Under the pieces are notes generated by a model that saw only the letters and a program-made list of their open reading frames with translations, did not search any database and had not been told where the DNA came from. Made by a program: the position numbers and the translations under genes. Below are positions 34,415-43,699 of a stretch of 64,000 nucleotides of DNA, piece by piece. The stretch spans positions 1 through 64,000 of the forward strand of contig NZ_MUGW01000024.1 of the NCBI RefSeq assembly GCF_002217285.1. Reading direction: 5' to 3'. This stretch comes from Flavobacterium hercynium (GTDB lineage: Bacteria > Bacteroidota > Bacteroidia > Flavobacteriales > Flavobacteriaceae). Position 1 is the first letter of the stretch. Every line of letters begins with the position of its first letter.

Positions 34415-35617
34415 CTAGTTGTAAAGTTTTAAAACTCTTTCAAAATCTTCTGATGACAGACCTGCTTTCTTAAAAACAGTGAAATCCAGTTTTGTTTTTT
34501 CAATCCAGCTTAAACTGTCTGTTACGTTTTGATTCTGATACTTTTTATAAATTTGTTTTGCTTCGCTGTAATCATCACTAAGCAAATAAACGTGCGCCAG
34601 ATTTAGTTTTACTAACAATTCGGTATCATCTGCTTTTTCGCCTTCTTTTAAAACTTTTATTGCTTTTGCATATTGTTTTGTCAGTATGTAACAATACCCA
34701 ATTGAGCTGTAATCTAACGCTGTTGCTTTTCCGTCATTAATTATGGTATTTAATTTTGGAATGGCTTCATTGTACTTTTGAGTTTTTATTAAGGCAGCAG
34801 CTTTAGTTCTTAAATCTTCATAAATATCTTTGGAGATACTATTATCAGAATAGCAAGAGTTTCCAAAGTCTTTAAAAACTTTGTTTTTTTCGATTGGCAA
34901 TAACTTTTGAAATTCGGTGTAGGTGTATTCTTTTATGATTTTATCGAGTATACAAACGCAAAAATCATCTGAATTGGCCATTTTTTGAGCCATTGTAGAC
35001 GTTTTACATAAACTGATAATGTCGTTTTTGTTGTCTTGGTTCCAGCCACGGTTTAATTTTGTATCGACCCACGGCACTACTTCAAGAACAATTTTTTGTT
35101 TTAGTACCCAGTTTTTACTGTGAAATCCAAACCAAAGTGTGCTTACGTTCTGATGTACACATGATGATTTATCGATTGATAATCTTTTGGCGTCTTTGTT
35201 TACGGCTTCTACTTCGGCATAACATGCTTTGTCTGTTTTTCCGTCGTTAACATACTTTTTAGCATCTTCGCTTGATGTAAAGAGCGCGTAGGTACAGGTA
35301 TCGTCGCCTGAAATTTTAGACATTAGAAATACGGCTCCGGCAGAACCTTGACTTATTCCTGTAGGATCCGGAATTGCCTTTAGCACAGAAACCAAACTAT
35401 TGCTCATTTCCTGATTTTCATCAAGTAGCGTAATTCGGTAGACAATTTCTGTTGTTCCGACGGGCAGGTCTTCTGTTTTTAAGGTAACACGATCGCGCGC
35501 ATAGGCGATAATTTCTTTGGTAGTAGCACGATCTTTGTCCCAATAGCCATCTTTTTGTGCAAAAGTGTTAAGTGAAACTGTAATTAAAATAAATAGAATT
35601 ATATTTTTAAAATTCAT
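34415..35617 (-). CDS. Exported protein with C-terminal TPR-like repeats
   Basis: A signal peptide (MNFKNIILFILITVSLNTFAQ) exports it. Residues about 25-270 are of unknown fold and contain several Cys. Residues about 275-390 look like TPR helices (ALDYSSIGYCYILTKQYAKAIKVLKEG, then KLNLAHVYLLSDDYSEAKQIY). It starts 40 bases after the DUF2199 gene and ends 28 bases before menC, so the three may be one transcript. I cannot assign a function. Confidence 0.8.
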   Translation of the reverse strand: MNFKNIILFILITVSLNTFAQKDGYWDKDRATTKEIIAYARDRVTLKTEDLPVGTTEIVYRITLLDENQEMSNSLVSVLKAIPDPTGISQGSAGAVFLMSKISGDDTCTYALFTSSEDAKKYVNDGKTDKACYAEVEAVNKDAKRLSIDKSSCVHQNVSTLWFGFHSKNWVLKQKIVLEVVPWVDTKLNRGWNQDNKNDIISLCKTSTMAQKMANSDDFCVCILDKIIKEYTYTEFQKLLPIEKNKVFKDFGNSCYSDNSISKDIYEDLRTKAAALIKTQKYNEAIPKLNTIINDGKATALDYSSIGYCYILTKQYAKAIKVLKEGEKADDTELLVKLNLAHVYLLSDDYSEAKQIYKKYQNQNVTDSLSWIEKTKLDFTVFKKAGLSSEDFERVLKLYN

Positions 35618-35657
35618 TGTTTTAAATTTAGTTTAAACGTATGTACAAATTTCAAGC

Positions 35658-36170
35658 CTAATTTTTTAATATTAACTGTATTCTTTTTTCTGCTTCTTCT
35701 TTTGAAATTCCTTCGTAATATTCTTTTACAAAAGGGTGATCAAAATCTTTGTGTGGAAAAATTTCGGGTCTTTGATTTCCTGCACTTGTCACAACTGTTG
35801 TGGGAATGCTGGCTGAAAATTCGTGTTGTGGTATAAAATTAGAAAGCCAGCCAAAATAATTGGTTTCGTGATTTTCATTGTCAAAATTAGCAAGGTAATC
35901 TTCAAAACTATTTTCACTCAAAGAAACCCAAAAACCATATTCGAGATCATCGCAATGATCGTTTACTTTCTGAATTAAAATACATCTCACAAAGCGAAGA
36001 ACGTGTTCCGGATATTTGATAACGCAGAAATCTTCATCGAGTACTGCTATTTCGTCTTTTTCCTGCTGGGATAAATTATTGTAACTGTTGGGAGCTGCAT
36101 ATCCGATTGCCGGCCAGCTTTCGTGTTCTTTGCCGCAACATTCACAAATGAAAGTAATGTTGTTATCCAT
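35658..36170 (-). CDS. DUF2199-domain protein
   Basis: The N-terminus FICECCGKEHESWPAIGYAAP is the zinc-ribbon-like start typical of DUF2199, followed by the family's acidic segment (DEIAVLDEDFCVIKYPEHVLRFVRCILI) and YGFWVSLSEN. The 170-aa protein is probably cytoplasmic with unknown role. It lies between the REP-like element at 36196 and the TPR gene. Confidence 0.85.
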   Translation of the reverse strand: MDNNITFICECCGKEHESWPAIGYAAPNSYNNLSQQEKDEIAVLDEDFCVIKYPEHVLRFVRCILIQKVNDHCDDLEYGFWVSLSENSFEDYLANFDNENHETNYFGWLSNFIPQHEFSASIPTTVVTSAGNQRPEIFPHKDFDHPFVKEYYEGISKEEAEKRIQLILKN

Positions 36171-36195
36171 TTAAGTTTTCTTGTTTAACGTAAAT

Positions 36196-36286
36196 CCCTA
36201 GCCCTGATAGAAGCGATATCCTTTTGTGGCATACGCGTAAAGATGGGTATGCCACAAAAGATAAAGCGGATAGCAGGATTAGCTCC
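36196..36286. repeat. REP-like palindromic intergenic element, copy 2
   Basis: A 14-bp perfect stem (CTTTTGTGGCATAC 36221-36234 with GTATGCCACAAAAG 36247-36260) is flanked by CCCTAGCCCTGATAGAAGCG and AGCGGATAGCAGGATTAGC. It is homologous to the element at 22912-22996 in the opposite orientation. It fills most of the gap between the DUF2199 and UPF0173 genes. Confidence 0.85.
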
Positions 36287-36315
36287 TAAATCCTTTACTT
36301 TTCAGTATTATAGGT

Positions 36316-36993
36316 TTACAATTCAATTGAAGCTCCGATTTCAAGAAGCATTAAATCTTTTCCTTTATCGAAAAATTTACGGATAGATTCTTCGTGATCA
36401 ATTTTGATATATCCAAAAGTATCGAAGTGATAGCCTAAAATTTTGTCGCATTCTACAAAGTCAGAAGCGATAATAGCGTCTTCTACATCCATTGTAAAAT
36501 TGTTTCCGATTGGAAGTATTGCTAAATCCAGTTTGGTACGCAACGGAATAAGTTTCATATCCATTGTAAGTGCTGTATCTCCCGCGATATAAATGTTTTT
36601 ATGCTCGCTTTCGATTACAAAACCTCCAGGATTTCCGCCGTATGATCCGTCAGGGAAAGAACTTGAGTGAATTGCATTTACGTATTTTACTTTTCCGAAA
36701 TCGAAATTCCAGCTTCCACCATGATTCATTGGGTGCGCTTTGAATTCTCTTTGTTCATAGTAAGTCGCAATTTCTGCATTTGAAACAATAACTGCATTGG
36801 TACGTTTTGCTATGGTTTCAACATCAAGGACGTGATCGCCGTGTGCGTGTGTAAGTAAAATATAGTCTGCTTCTAAAGTGTTGATATCGATTCCGGCTGC
36901 TTGTGGATTTCCTGTAATAAAAGGATCTACAATGATATGTTTTCCGCCAACTTCAATTCCTAAGGAAGCGTGACCGTAGTATGTAATTTTCAT
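36316..36993 (-). CDS. UPF0173 metal-dependent hydrolase (MBL fold)
   Basis: The metallo-beta-lactamase fold is shown by LTHAHGDHV (zinc ligands) and downstream AIHSSSF, YIAGDTALT and the C-terminal GYHFDTFGY. This matches UPF0173, whose substrate is unknown. I start it at MKITYYGHASLGI (225 aa), the usual family start. A longer frame to 37047 would overlap menA. It lies 25 bases after menA on the same strand and is probably co-transcribed. Confidence 0.92.
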   Translation of the reverse strand: MKITYYGHASLGIEVGGKHIIVDPFITGNPQAAGIDINTLEADYILLTHAHGDHVLDVETIAKRTNAVIVSNAEIATYYEQREFKAHPMNHGGSWNFDFGKVKYVNAIHSSSFPDGSYGGNPGGFVIESEHKNIYIAGDTALTMDMKLIPLRTKLDLAILPIGNNFTMDVEDAIIASDFVECDKILGYHFDTFGYIKIDHEESIRKFFDKGKDLMLLEIGASIEL

Positions 36994-37018
36994 ATTGATA
37001 GTTTTTATAGTTGAACAA

Positions 37019-37981
37019 TTATCTTCCACCCAGGAAGAGGTTAACAATGATGTCTGATATTAATGAAATCATACATACTGTTAATAATATTGAAAGTAAA
37101 AAAGTACTTAATGCCAGTTTTTTTAATTCGGGATCTAACAGCTTAGGATCTTGGTTTTTATATACCGTAATCAAATGTTTAGTTAAAGGTATATAAGCCA
37201 ACAAAAACAGGTATTGATCGAAGTTGTAATCGCTTAAAATCGCAAAAAGAACTACCAAAAGCATCGCTGAAATGATAATGAAAAAGTGGTATTTTTTTGC
37301 TGTAGCGCCGCCTAATTTTACCACAATGGTATTTTTCCCTGCTTTTCTGTCTGACTCTTCATCGCGCATATTGTTCAGGTTTAGTACACCTACGCTTAAT
37401 AATCCGATGGCTACTGCGGGAAGAATTAGGATTGGATCTACTTCTTTGGAATACAAAAAGTTAACCCCTAAGGTACTAACTAATCCAAAGAATATAAAAA
37501 CAAATAAATCGCCATAACCTCTGTATCCGTAAGCTGAATTACCAACTGTATAACGAATAGCTGATGCAATTGCTGCTACTCCTAATACAAGGAAAAAGAT
37601 GGAATAGACGAAATTACTTTGACCAAACGCAAAATATATAAGTGTAATTGCTGATAATAAGGTAAGTAATGAAGTAATGATTATGGCTTTTTTCATAGCC
37701 TGAGGCGTAATGGCTCCACTTTGAATTGCGCGCTTTGGTCCTATTCTATCTGCATTATCAGTGCCTTTTACTCCGTCACCGTAGTCATTTGCAAAGTTAG
37801 ATAAGACTTGTAATCCTAAGGTTGTCAGAAGTGAAAAACCAAAAATTTTCCAACTAAATACTTCTGTTGGTGTATTTACGGTTTCGGTTGGGTTAGATAA
37901 AGCATAAATACTTCCTACTATAATTCCAGAAACTGATAAAGGTAATGTGCGCAATCTTGCGGCTTCAATCCAATGTTTCAT
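37019..37981 (-). CDS. menA: 1,4-Dihydroxy-2-naphthoate polyprenyltransferase
   Basis: MenA attaches the isoprenoid chain to DHNA to form demethylmenaquinone in the inner membrane. The UbiA-family motif NFANDYGDGVKGTDNADRIG carries the Mg/diphosphate-binding aspartates, and a second Asp-rich loop, NLNNMRDEESDRKAGK, is present. About eight or nine hydrophobic helices span 320 aa. It follows menB after a 106-base gap that contains heptad repeats. Confidence 0.95.
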   Translation of the reverse strand: MKHWIEAARLRTLPLSVSGIIVGSIYALSNPTETVNTPTEVFSWKIFGFSLLTTLGLQVLSNFANDYGDGVKGTDNADRIGPKRAIQSGAITPQAMKKAIIITSLLTLLSAITLIYFAFGQSNFVYSIFFLVLGVAAIASAIRYTVGNSAYGYRGYGDLFVFIFFGLVSTLGVNFLYSKEVDPILILPAVAIGLLSVGVLNLNNMRDEESDRKAGKNTIVVKLGGATAKKYHFFIIISAMLLVVLFAILSDYNFDQYLFLLAYIPLTKHLITVYKNQDPKLLDPELKKLALSTFLLSILLTVCMISLISDIIVNLFLGGR

Positions 37982-37987
37982 TATTTT

Positions 37988-38087
37988 TTATTTTAGATTT
38001 TTGAGTGTAGGTTTTAGATTATTTTTAAATGATTTTAGTTTGTAGGCTTAAAAAAATCTACAATCTAAAATCTGAAATCTAAAATTA
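37988..38087. repeat. Inverted heptad-repeat element between menB and menA
   Basis: The left arm is a series of 7-bp units from 37991 to 38046 (TTTTAGA, TTTTTGA, GTGTAGG, TTTTAGA, TTATTTT, TAAATGA, TTTTAGT, TTGTAGG). The right arm is AATCTAC, AATCTAA, AATCTGA, AATCTAA (38055-38082). The arms are partly complementary, so the mRNA could form a variable hairpin between the two genes. Confidence 0.8.
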
Positions 38088-38921
38088 TTACGGCAGCCAT
38101 TTATTTTCGCCAAAGTTTGGTTTTCTTTTTTCTAAAAATGCATTTCTACCCTCTTTTGCTTCTTCTGTCATGTAGGCTAAACGCGTTGCTTCGCCTGCAA
38201 AAACTTGTTGACCAACCATTCCGTCGTCTGTTAAATTCATTGCGAATTTTAGCATTTTTATAGACGTTGGAGATTTTTGAAGAATTTCCTGTGCCCATTC
38301 GTAAGCTGTATCTTCCAGCTCATCATGAGGAATTACGGCATTTACCATTCCCATGTCCATAGCTTCCTGCGCTGAATAGTTTCTTCCTAAAAAGAAAATT
38401 TCACGTGCTTTTTTCTGACCTACCATTTTAGCCAAATACGCTGATCCGTAACCTCCGTCGAAACTGGTAACGTCTGCATCTGTTTGTTTGAAAATAGCAT
38501 GTTCTTTACTCGCAAGTGTCATGTCACAAACTACGTGTAAACTGTGTCCGCCACCAACTGCCCAGCCTGGAACAACTGCAATTACTACTTTTGGCATGAA
38601 GCGAATTAAGCGCTGCACTTCAAGAATATTTAAACGGTGTTGACCGTCTTCGCCCACGTAACCTTGGTGTCCGCGTGCATTTTGATCGCCTCCACTGCAA
38701 AAAGAGTAAACGCCATCTTTTGTCGATGGACCTTCTGCAGATAATAAAACAACTCCTATTGAAGTGTCTTCTTGTGCGTCGTAAAAAGCCTGGTATAATT
38801 CTGAAGTTGTTTTAGGACGAAAGGCGTTTCTAACATTGGGTCTGTTAAAAGCAATTCTAGCAACTCCGTTACATTTTTTGTATGTTATATCTTCAAATTC
38901 TCTGGCAGTTATCCAATCCAT
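38088..38921 (-). CDS. menB: 1,4-Dihydroxy-2-naphthoyl-CoA synthase
   Basis: MenB is a crotonase-fold enzyme that cyclises o-succinylbenzoyl-CoA. It has the oxyanion-hole and active-site segments CSGGDQNARG and VPGWAVGGGHSLHVVCDMTLAS, the Asp-containing QTDADVTSFDGGYGSAYLA, and the C-terminal KRKPNFGENKWLP typical of MenB. Length 277 aa is standard. It precedes menA on the minus strand. Confidence 0.96.
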   Translation of the reverse strand: MDWITAREFEDITYKKCNGVARIAFNRPNVRNAFRPKTTSELYQAFYDAQEDTSIGVVLLSAEGPSTKDGVYSFCSGGDQNARGHQGYVGEDGQHRLNILEVQRLIRFMPKVVIAVVPGWAVGGGHSLHVVCDMTLASKEHAIFKQTDADVTSFDGGYGSAYLAKMVGQKKAREIFFLGRNYSAQEAMDMGMVNAVIPHDELEDTAYEWAQEILQKSPTSIKMLKFAMNLTDDGMVGQQVFAGEATRLAYMTEEAKEGRNAFLEKRKPNFGENKWLP

Positions 38922-39620
38922 TTCTATTTGTTTATTTTAATTATAGTGTAAAAATAAAGCATTTTTATATTTTTACCTACTCTATTTAAGTGAACTCTTC
39001 ATGAAAATAGCTACGAATGTTAAGAATTGGGGGTTACGCACAAAAAATAACAATTTTTAACATTTGTATTTAAAAAAAAGAATTAATTTTACATCCTAGA
39101 AATCAACTAGATACATATTTTTCTAATTGATTTAGATTGATTTTCTTTCACTGATTTATTAACCTAAAAAATGATTTTTTTGAGAAAATTTAAAAAATTT
39201 GTCGCTCATTTTTTTACGGTTTTTAATACTAAACCTTTAATGAATGAGCAAATGGTTTATTTGTTTATTAAAACTCCAAGGAAGAGATAGTAACACCTAC
39301 GGTTAGCATATAGAAATAGTACTCAGTTTACGGGAAAAAGGATTATGATAGTGGGGAATTAATCAAATTGAGACTTTCTAGAAATTATATAAAAAAAACT
39401 AAAGGTAAAGCCGTGAAATTGATTTTTTGATTTTGAGGTAAACAAAACAAACTGTTTAAAGACATAACTCGTTGAAAAAGTAATTTCAAAAATTTATAAG
39501 GTTTTTACTTTTTTAATTTATTCTAATAATTTTATTTCTGTTTTTTTTTAATTACAATTTTTTTTAAAACTAGAATAAAAAAGAGAAAGGCTACTTGTAA
39601 TGAGTAGCCTTTCTTGTTTA
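38922..39620. other. Gene-poor AT-rich gap upstream of menB
   Basis: About 700 bases between the menB start and the cvfB terminator hold no convincing gene. The left end must carry the menB promoter. A 39-codon frame (39171-39290) encodes a basic peptide, but nothing supports it. The plain stretch 39290-39560 shows no repeat, tRNA or strong hairpin that I can see. Confidence 0.6.
39584..39614 (-). terminator. Terminator of cvfB
   Basis: The 12-bp stem AGAAAGGCTACT / AGTAGCCTTTCT with a 7-base loop is followed on the minus strand by TCTTTTTTATTC. It overlaps the region directly after the cvfB stop at 39621. Confidence 0.88.
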
Positions 39621-40478
39621 TTAATTATCTTTTACAAGATAAATTCCGTCTTCTTTGATTTCGATTAGTTTTTCTTTGTATAAAGCTCCAATCGCCTTTT
39701 TAAAGGTTTTTTTACTCATTTTCAAGACTGTTTTAATGTCTTCGGGATGAGAATTATCATTTAGACGTAAAAAACCACGGCTGGCACGCAATTCATCCAG
39801 AATCTTTTCTGCATTTGGCTCAACACTCTGATATCCTTGCGCTTGCAATGCGACGTCTATTTTATTATCAGGACGGATATTTTTGATATATCCGCGCATT
39901 CTGTCTCCGGTTCTTATCGCATCATCGTATACTTCATCTTTGTACAACAATCCTTTGTGTTGCTCATTGATGATAACATTGATACCTATTTCTGTTATGT
40001 GCGAAACGATCAAATCTACTTCTTCGCCTTTTTCAACTGTTAAGTTGTCATTGTTCAGAAACTGATTTGTTTTGCTTGAAGCTACCAAACGTTTGGTTTT
40101 TTCGTCCATATAAAGGTACACCAAGTAGCGTTTTCCTTTTTCCATCGGACGTGCCTGCTCTTTGAACGGAACAAGGATATCTTTTTCCATTCCCCAGTCC
40201 ATAAAAGCGCCAACCTGATTGATGTAGTTTACACGTAAAAGTGCAAATTCATTTAATAAAATATAGGGTTCAAGTGTCGTAGCAACAGGACGTTGTTCGT
40301 GATCTAAGTAAACGAAAACAATAAGCTCCTCGCCTATTTCAAATTCGTTTGGTACGTATTTATTGGGTAATAATATATCGTGAATTCCTTCAGGGTCTTT
40401 TTCAGGATTTCCTAAAAACAAACCAACTTTAGTATCACGTAGTATCGTTAGTGTATTGTATTTTCCTATTTCAATCAT
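39621..40478 (-). CDS. cvfB: CvfB-type S1-domain RNA-binding protein
   Basis: The protein has S1-like domains (TKVGLFLGNPEKDPEGIHDILLP and VGAFMDWGMEKDILVPFKEQ) followed by a winged-helix C-terminus (MSKKTFKKAIGALYKEKLIEIKEDGIYLV). This is the architecture of CvfB, a conserved RNA-binding regulator. I choose MIEIGKYNTLTILRD as start (285 aa; the ATG at 40484 adds two residues). The longer frame to 40529 crosses the promoter box at 40498-40505. Confidence 0.9.
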   Translation of the reverse strand: MIEIGKYNTLTILRDTKVGLFLGNPEKDPEGIHDILLPNKYVPNEFEIGEELIVFVYLDHEQRPVATTLEPYILLNEFALLRVNYINQVGAFMDWGMEKDILVPFKEQARPMEKGKRYLVYLYMDEKTKRLVASSKTNQFLNNDNLTVEKGEEVDLIVSHITEIGINVIINEQHKGLLYKDEVYDDAIRTGDRMRGYIKNIRPDNKIDVALQAQGYQSVEPNAEKILDELRASRGFLRLNDNSHPEDIKTVLKMSKKTFKKAIGALYKEKLIEIKEDGIYLVKDN

Positions 40479-40497
40479 ATTCATAAGTTCTAAGGCG

Positions 40498-40505
40498 CAA
40501 ATGTA
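40498..40505 (-). promoter_or_regulatory. Promoter -7 box of cvfB
   Basis: The minus strand has TACATTTG (exact TAnnTTTG) 13-19 bases before the two candidate ATGs, giving a very short leader. Confidence 0.55.
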
Positions 40506-40590
40506 CGAAGTTTGAAAATGGTTCAGCAAAAAATATTAGATATAATAAAGCGTTGTCGTTATTTTGAACTGATTTTATTCTAAATGAAGT

Positions 40591-40623
40591 TAAAAAAAGA
40601 AAGCGCCAATGCATTGGCGCTTT
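40591..40623 (-). terminator. Terminator of menD
   Basis: A perfect 24-bp palindrome (half-site AAAGCGCCAATG, 40600-40623) is followed on the minus strand by a T run, 52 bases after the menD stop. Confidence 0.85.
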
Positions 40624-40674
40624 AAGTTATAGTGATATAAAATGTAATTGCTTTTTTTGAAGTATTAATTCTCT

Positions 40675-42336
40675 CTATACAAGTTCTTTAAAAAACTGAA
40701 GCAAAATTTTATCATTTTCTAATGTTGGTGTGAAAATTTCCAATATTCCCGGAGCATCTTCAGCTAAATACAATGCTTTTATATTTTCTTCTAAAGAAGT
40801 AACGTCTGAAGCTTTGAAATAATTGATCTGATACATTTTTGCTAAATGCTCAGCCGTTAAATTATGTGAAGTTTCAAAATAAGTATTAAAAACCGGTTTT
40901 TCTTCGTGACCGGGTAAAATTCTGAAAATACCGCCACCGCCATTATTTATTAGAATAATTTTGAAGTTTTTAGGAATATAAGAATTCCACAATGCATTAC
41001 TGTCATAAAGAAAACTAATGTCTCCGGTGATAAAAACATTTTGTCTTTTGCTTCCAACCGCTGCCCCAATTGCTGTAGACGTACTTCCGTCTATTCCGCT
41101 TGTTCCGCGATTGCAAAAAACTTCGATAGAAGGATCGATGTGAATTAATTGTGCGTAACGAATGGCTGAACTATTGCTTATTTGCAATTGACTGTTTACG
41201 GGTAAAGATTCTATTACTTTTTCAAAGACTTTAAAATCCGAAAACGGAATTTTATCCAAATATTCTTGTCTTCTTACTTTTCTTAATTTGTAAACTTTAT
41301 CAATTGTAGCAAAGTAATCGCTTTCTACAGTAGTAGTTTTAGATAAGAGATTGGTGAAAAAATCATTGGGCTCCATCACAAAATGTTGTGTCAAAGCCGA
41401 AAAAGTATCATACGCTCTTAAGGTATCAATATGCCAATGGTGACTTGGTTTGTATTTTCGTAAAAATGCCTTGATTCGTTTAGAGACAATCATACCTCCA
41501 AAAGTAATTAGAATTTCGGGTTGAAATTCTTTAAAATCAACATCTTGAAATGGTGTAATTAAAGTATCTATACTATTGATAAAACTTGGATGATGTAAGT
41601 TAGATGTCGTTTCTGTTAGCACCACAACTGAAGGATCGTTGGCCAATTGATCTAAAATTTCCTGATCGATACTATTCGCTTCGTTTACGCCAACTAAAAC
41701 TAATTTGCGTTTGGCTGTATTCCAGATCGAAATGAATTCTTCTTCATTTTCTATAATTCGAGTTAGAATACTTTTTTCTGTATGGGTGATTTTTGGTGTT
41801 ATAGAAAGCGTTTCGACTACTTCATATAAAGGTTCTTCAAAAGGAGCATTGATATGAACCGGACCTTTTTGTAGTATTGCCGTTTCAATTGCCTGATTGA
41901 TTTTTATATCATTTTCTACGGAGGCATCTTCGGTTAGATTGGCATTAAAAACAGAATGATTCTGAAAAACATTTTGTTGGCGTATCGTTTGTCCGTCACC
42001 AATATCTATTTTGCTTTGCGGGCGGTCTGCTGAGATCACAATCAAAGGAATTTGGCTGTAAAAAGCTTCTGCAACTGCCGGATAATAATTCAATAAAGCT
42101 GATCCCGACGTACAAATTACAGCGGTTGGCAATTTGGTTTGTTGCGCAATTCCCAACGAAAAAAAAGCCGCAGAACGCTCATCTGCAATGCTGTAACACG
42201 TAAAATTAGGGTTTTGAGCAAATCCTATCGTTAAAGGCGCATTTCTTGAACCTGGAGAAATTATAATATTGGTGATTCCTTTTGCTAAACAAATCTCGAT
42301 AATACTTTGAGCAAGTGGTATTTTGGGGTAAATCAT
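40675..42336 (-). CDS. menD: 2-Succinyl-5-enolpyruvyl-6-hydroxy-3-cyclohexene-1-carboxylate synthase
   Basis: MenD is a ThDP-dependent enzyme for the first committed carbon-carbon bond step of menaquinone synthesis, using isochorismate and 2-oxoglutarate. Motifs: IISPGSRNAPLTIGFAQ at the N-terminus, DERSAAFFSLGIA with the cofactor Glu, GTSGIDGSTSTAIGAA, and the ThDP/Mg motif GDISFLYDSNALW through LINNGGGGIF. Length 553 aa is normal. It is the most upstream men gene here and has its own promoter and terminator. Confidence 0.96.
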   Translation of the reverse strand: MIYPKIPLAQSIIEICLAKGITNIIISPGSRNAPLTIGFAQNPNFTCYSIADERSAAFFSLGIAQQTKLPTAVICTSGSALLNYYPAVAEAFYSQIPLIVISADRPQSKIDIGDGQTIRQQNVFQNHSVFNANLTEDASVENDIKINQAIETAILQKGPVHINAPFEEPLYEVVETLSITPKITHTEKSILTRIIENEEEFISIWNTAKRKLVLVGVNEANSIDQEILDQLANDPSVVVLTETTSNLHHPSFINSIDTLITPFQDVDFKEFQPEILITFGGMIVSKRIKAFLRKYKPSHHWHIDTLRAYDTFSALTQHFVMEPNDFFTNLLSKTTTVESDYFATIDKVYKLRKVRRQEYLDKIPFSDFKVFEKVIESLPVNSQLQISNSSAIRYAQLIHIDPSIEVFCNRGTSGIDGSTSTAIGAAVGSKRQNVFITGDISFLYDSNALWNSYIPKNFKIILINNGGGGIFRILPGHEEKPVFNTYFETSHNLTAEHLAKMYQINYFKASDVTSLEENIKALYLAEDAPGILEIFTPTLENDKILLQFFKELV

Positions 42337-42396
42337 TCTGATAGTGTATTACTTTTAAAGAGAATCTTAAAAGCTTAAGATTTCTTTTTCATACTA

Positions 42397-42412
42397 CAAA
42401 GTTACAAACTTA
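42397..42412 (-). promoter_or_regulatory. Two adjacent -7 boxes upstream of menD
   Basis: On the minus strand TAAGTTTG (42405-42412) and TAACTTTG (42397-42404) both match TAnnTTTG and abut each other. Either could drive menD with a leader of about 50-60 nt. Confidence 0.45.
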
Positions 42413-42470
42413 GAAGCTCATTTAACTTATAAATTAAGAAGATATTAAGGTCATTTACTGAAAAAGGAGA

Positions 42471-42478
42471 TATATTTG
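42471..42478 (+). promoter_or_regulatory. Promoter -7 box of the thioredoxin-domain gene
   Basis: TATATTTG matches TAnnTTTG, 34 bases before the ATG at 42513. Confidence 0.5.
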
Positions 42479-42512
42479 TAAAAACGAACTTCTGATTAAA
42501 ATTAAACTCAAT

Positions 42513-43688
42513 ATGCGTTTCTTATCATTACTCTTTCTTTTTATTTCGCTGCAAACGATAAATGCCCAAAATCAATTTGAACCTGTTGATATTCCGTATC
42601 AACAAGTTCTGGAAACGGCTAAAAAAGAAGGCAAACCTATTTTTATTATGCTTTATGCCGATTGGTGTCCGCATTGTAACCAAATGAAAAAAGAGGTTTT
42701 CAGTGATCCCGCTGTTATTAGTTTTTTAAACAAAAATTACGTTTGCACGTATAAAAACGTAGAAAAAGAAGAAGGCATAACACTTAAGAATAAATTCAAT
42801 ACTAAATCATTACCGACATTTTTATTTTTAGATTCAAATGAAACCTTATTATATGTTTTGAAAGGCGAATCGAAAAAGAATGATTTTTTGGCGGAAGCCA
42901 ATTACGCTTTAAATCCTAAATTACAATTACCTTATCTGGAAAAAGAATTTCTTAAAGATCCTTCTAATGTAAATGCGTATTTTAATTATTTGAATGCCTT
43001 AAAAAAAGGAAAAGACAGAACTGAACTTTCTATACCTACACACTTGTATCTTAAAACACAATCAGACAAGGAATTAGTTAACGAAACTAACTGGCGCGTT
43101 ATTGCAAATGGTGTTACGGATATTAATTCAAGAGAATTTCAATATGTTTTACAACATCAAAAAGAATTTGCTGCCGTTGCATCTCAAAGCCGTATTGATC
43201 GCAAGATTGAAAGTATCGTAAAGGAATTACTTTTACCGCTTGTAGATAATTTAGATACGGTAAGTTATTACAAACAGAGAGAAGTTGCAAAGTCAATTAA
43301 ACTTCAAAAAACAGATTCTTTGGTGTTTAAATATGATTTAACATTAGCGGAACGTACAGAAAATTGGGCTTTTTATAAAAAAGTAACGCAAGAGAATGTT
43401 CAGACTTTGGCCTGGAACGATGCAAGCTTTTTAAAAGAGATTGGACAAACGTACCTGAAACATATTAAAGACACGGAAAGCTTAAAAAAATCAATTTTAT
43501 GGGTAAAACGTTCTATCGAAATAAATGATTCGTATGATGGAAACCTATTAATCGCCCGACTTTATGCTAAAATAAAAGACAAAAAATCAGCTTTGAAATT
43601 TGTTAAAGATGCTAAAGCTATTGCCAGCGAAATGAGCTGGGATTCAAATGATGTGGATCAATTACTCTCTGACTTAAATAGAAAATAA
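42513..43688 (+). CDS. Exported thioredoxin-domain protein
   Basis: A signal peptide (MRFLSLLFLFISLQTINAQ) sends it to the periplasm. The thioredoxin fold has an active-site motif WCPHC (about residue 51) and the cis-Pro region TKSLPTFLFLD. Residues about 150-390 are helical, with repeat-like character near the end (ILWVKRSIEINDSYDGNLLIARLYAKIKD). It probably reduces or exchanges disulfides in exported proteins; partners are unknown. A GNAT gene follows after 11 bases. Confidence 0.88.
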   Translation: MRFLSLLFLFISLQTINAQNQFEPVDIPYQQVLETAKKEGKPIFIMLYADWCPHCNQMKKEVFSDPAVISFLNKNYVCTYKNVEKEEGITLKNKFNTKSLPTFLFLDSNETLLYVLKGESKKNDFLAEANYALNPKLQLPYLEKEFLKDPSNVNAYFNYLNALKKGKDRTELSIPTHLYLKTQSDKELVNETNWRVIANGVTDINSREFQYVLQHQKEFAAVASQSRIDRKIESIVKELLLPLVDNLDTVSYYKQREVAKSIKLQKTDSLVFKYDLTLAERTENWAFYKKVTQENVQTLAWNDASFLKEIGQTYLKHIKDTESLKKSILWVKRSIEINDSYDGNLLIARLYAKIKDKKSALKFVKDAKAIASEMSWDSNDVDQLLSDLNRK

Positions 43689-43699
43689 AAATAATCTTT

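Noticed and set aside
39171..39290. 39-codon basic ORF in the menB upstream gap
   Set aside because: No nearby promoter box or conserved feature supports it; chance frames of this size are common in AT-rich DNA.
40485..40529. Longer N-terminus of CvfB
   Set aside because: It spans the -7 box at 40498-40505.
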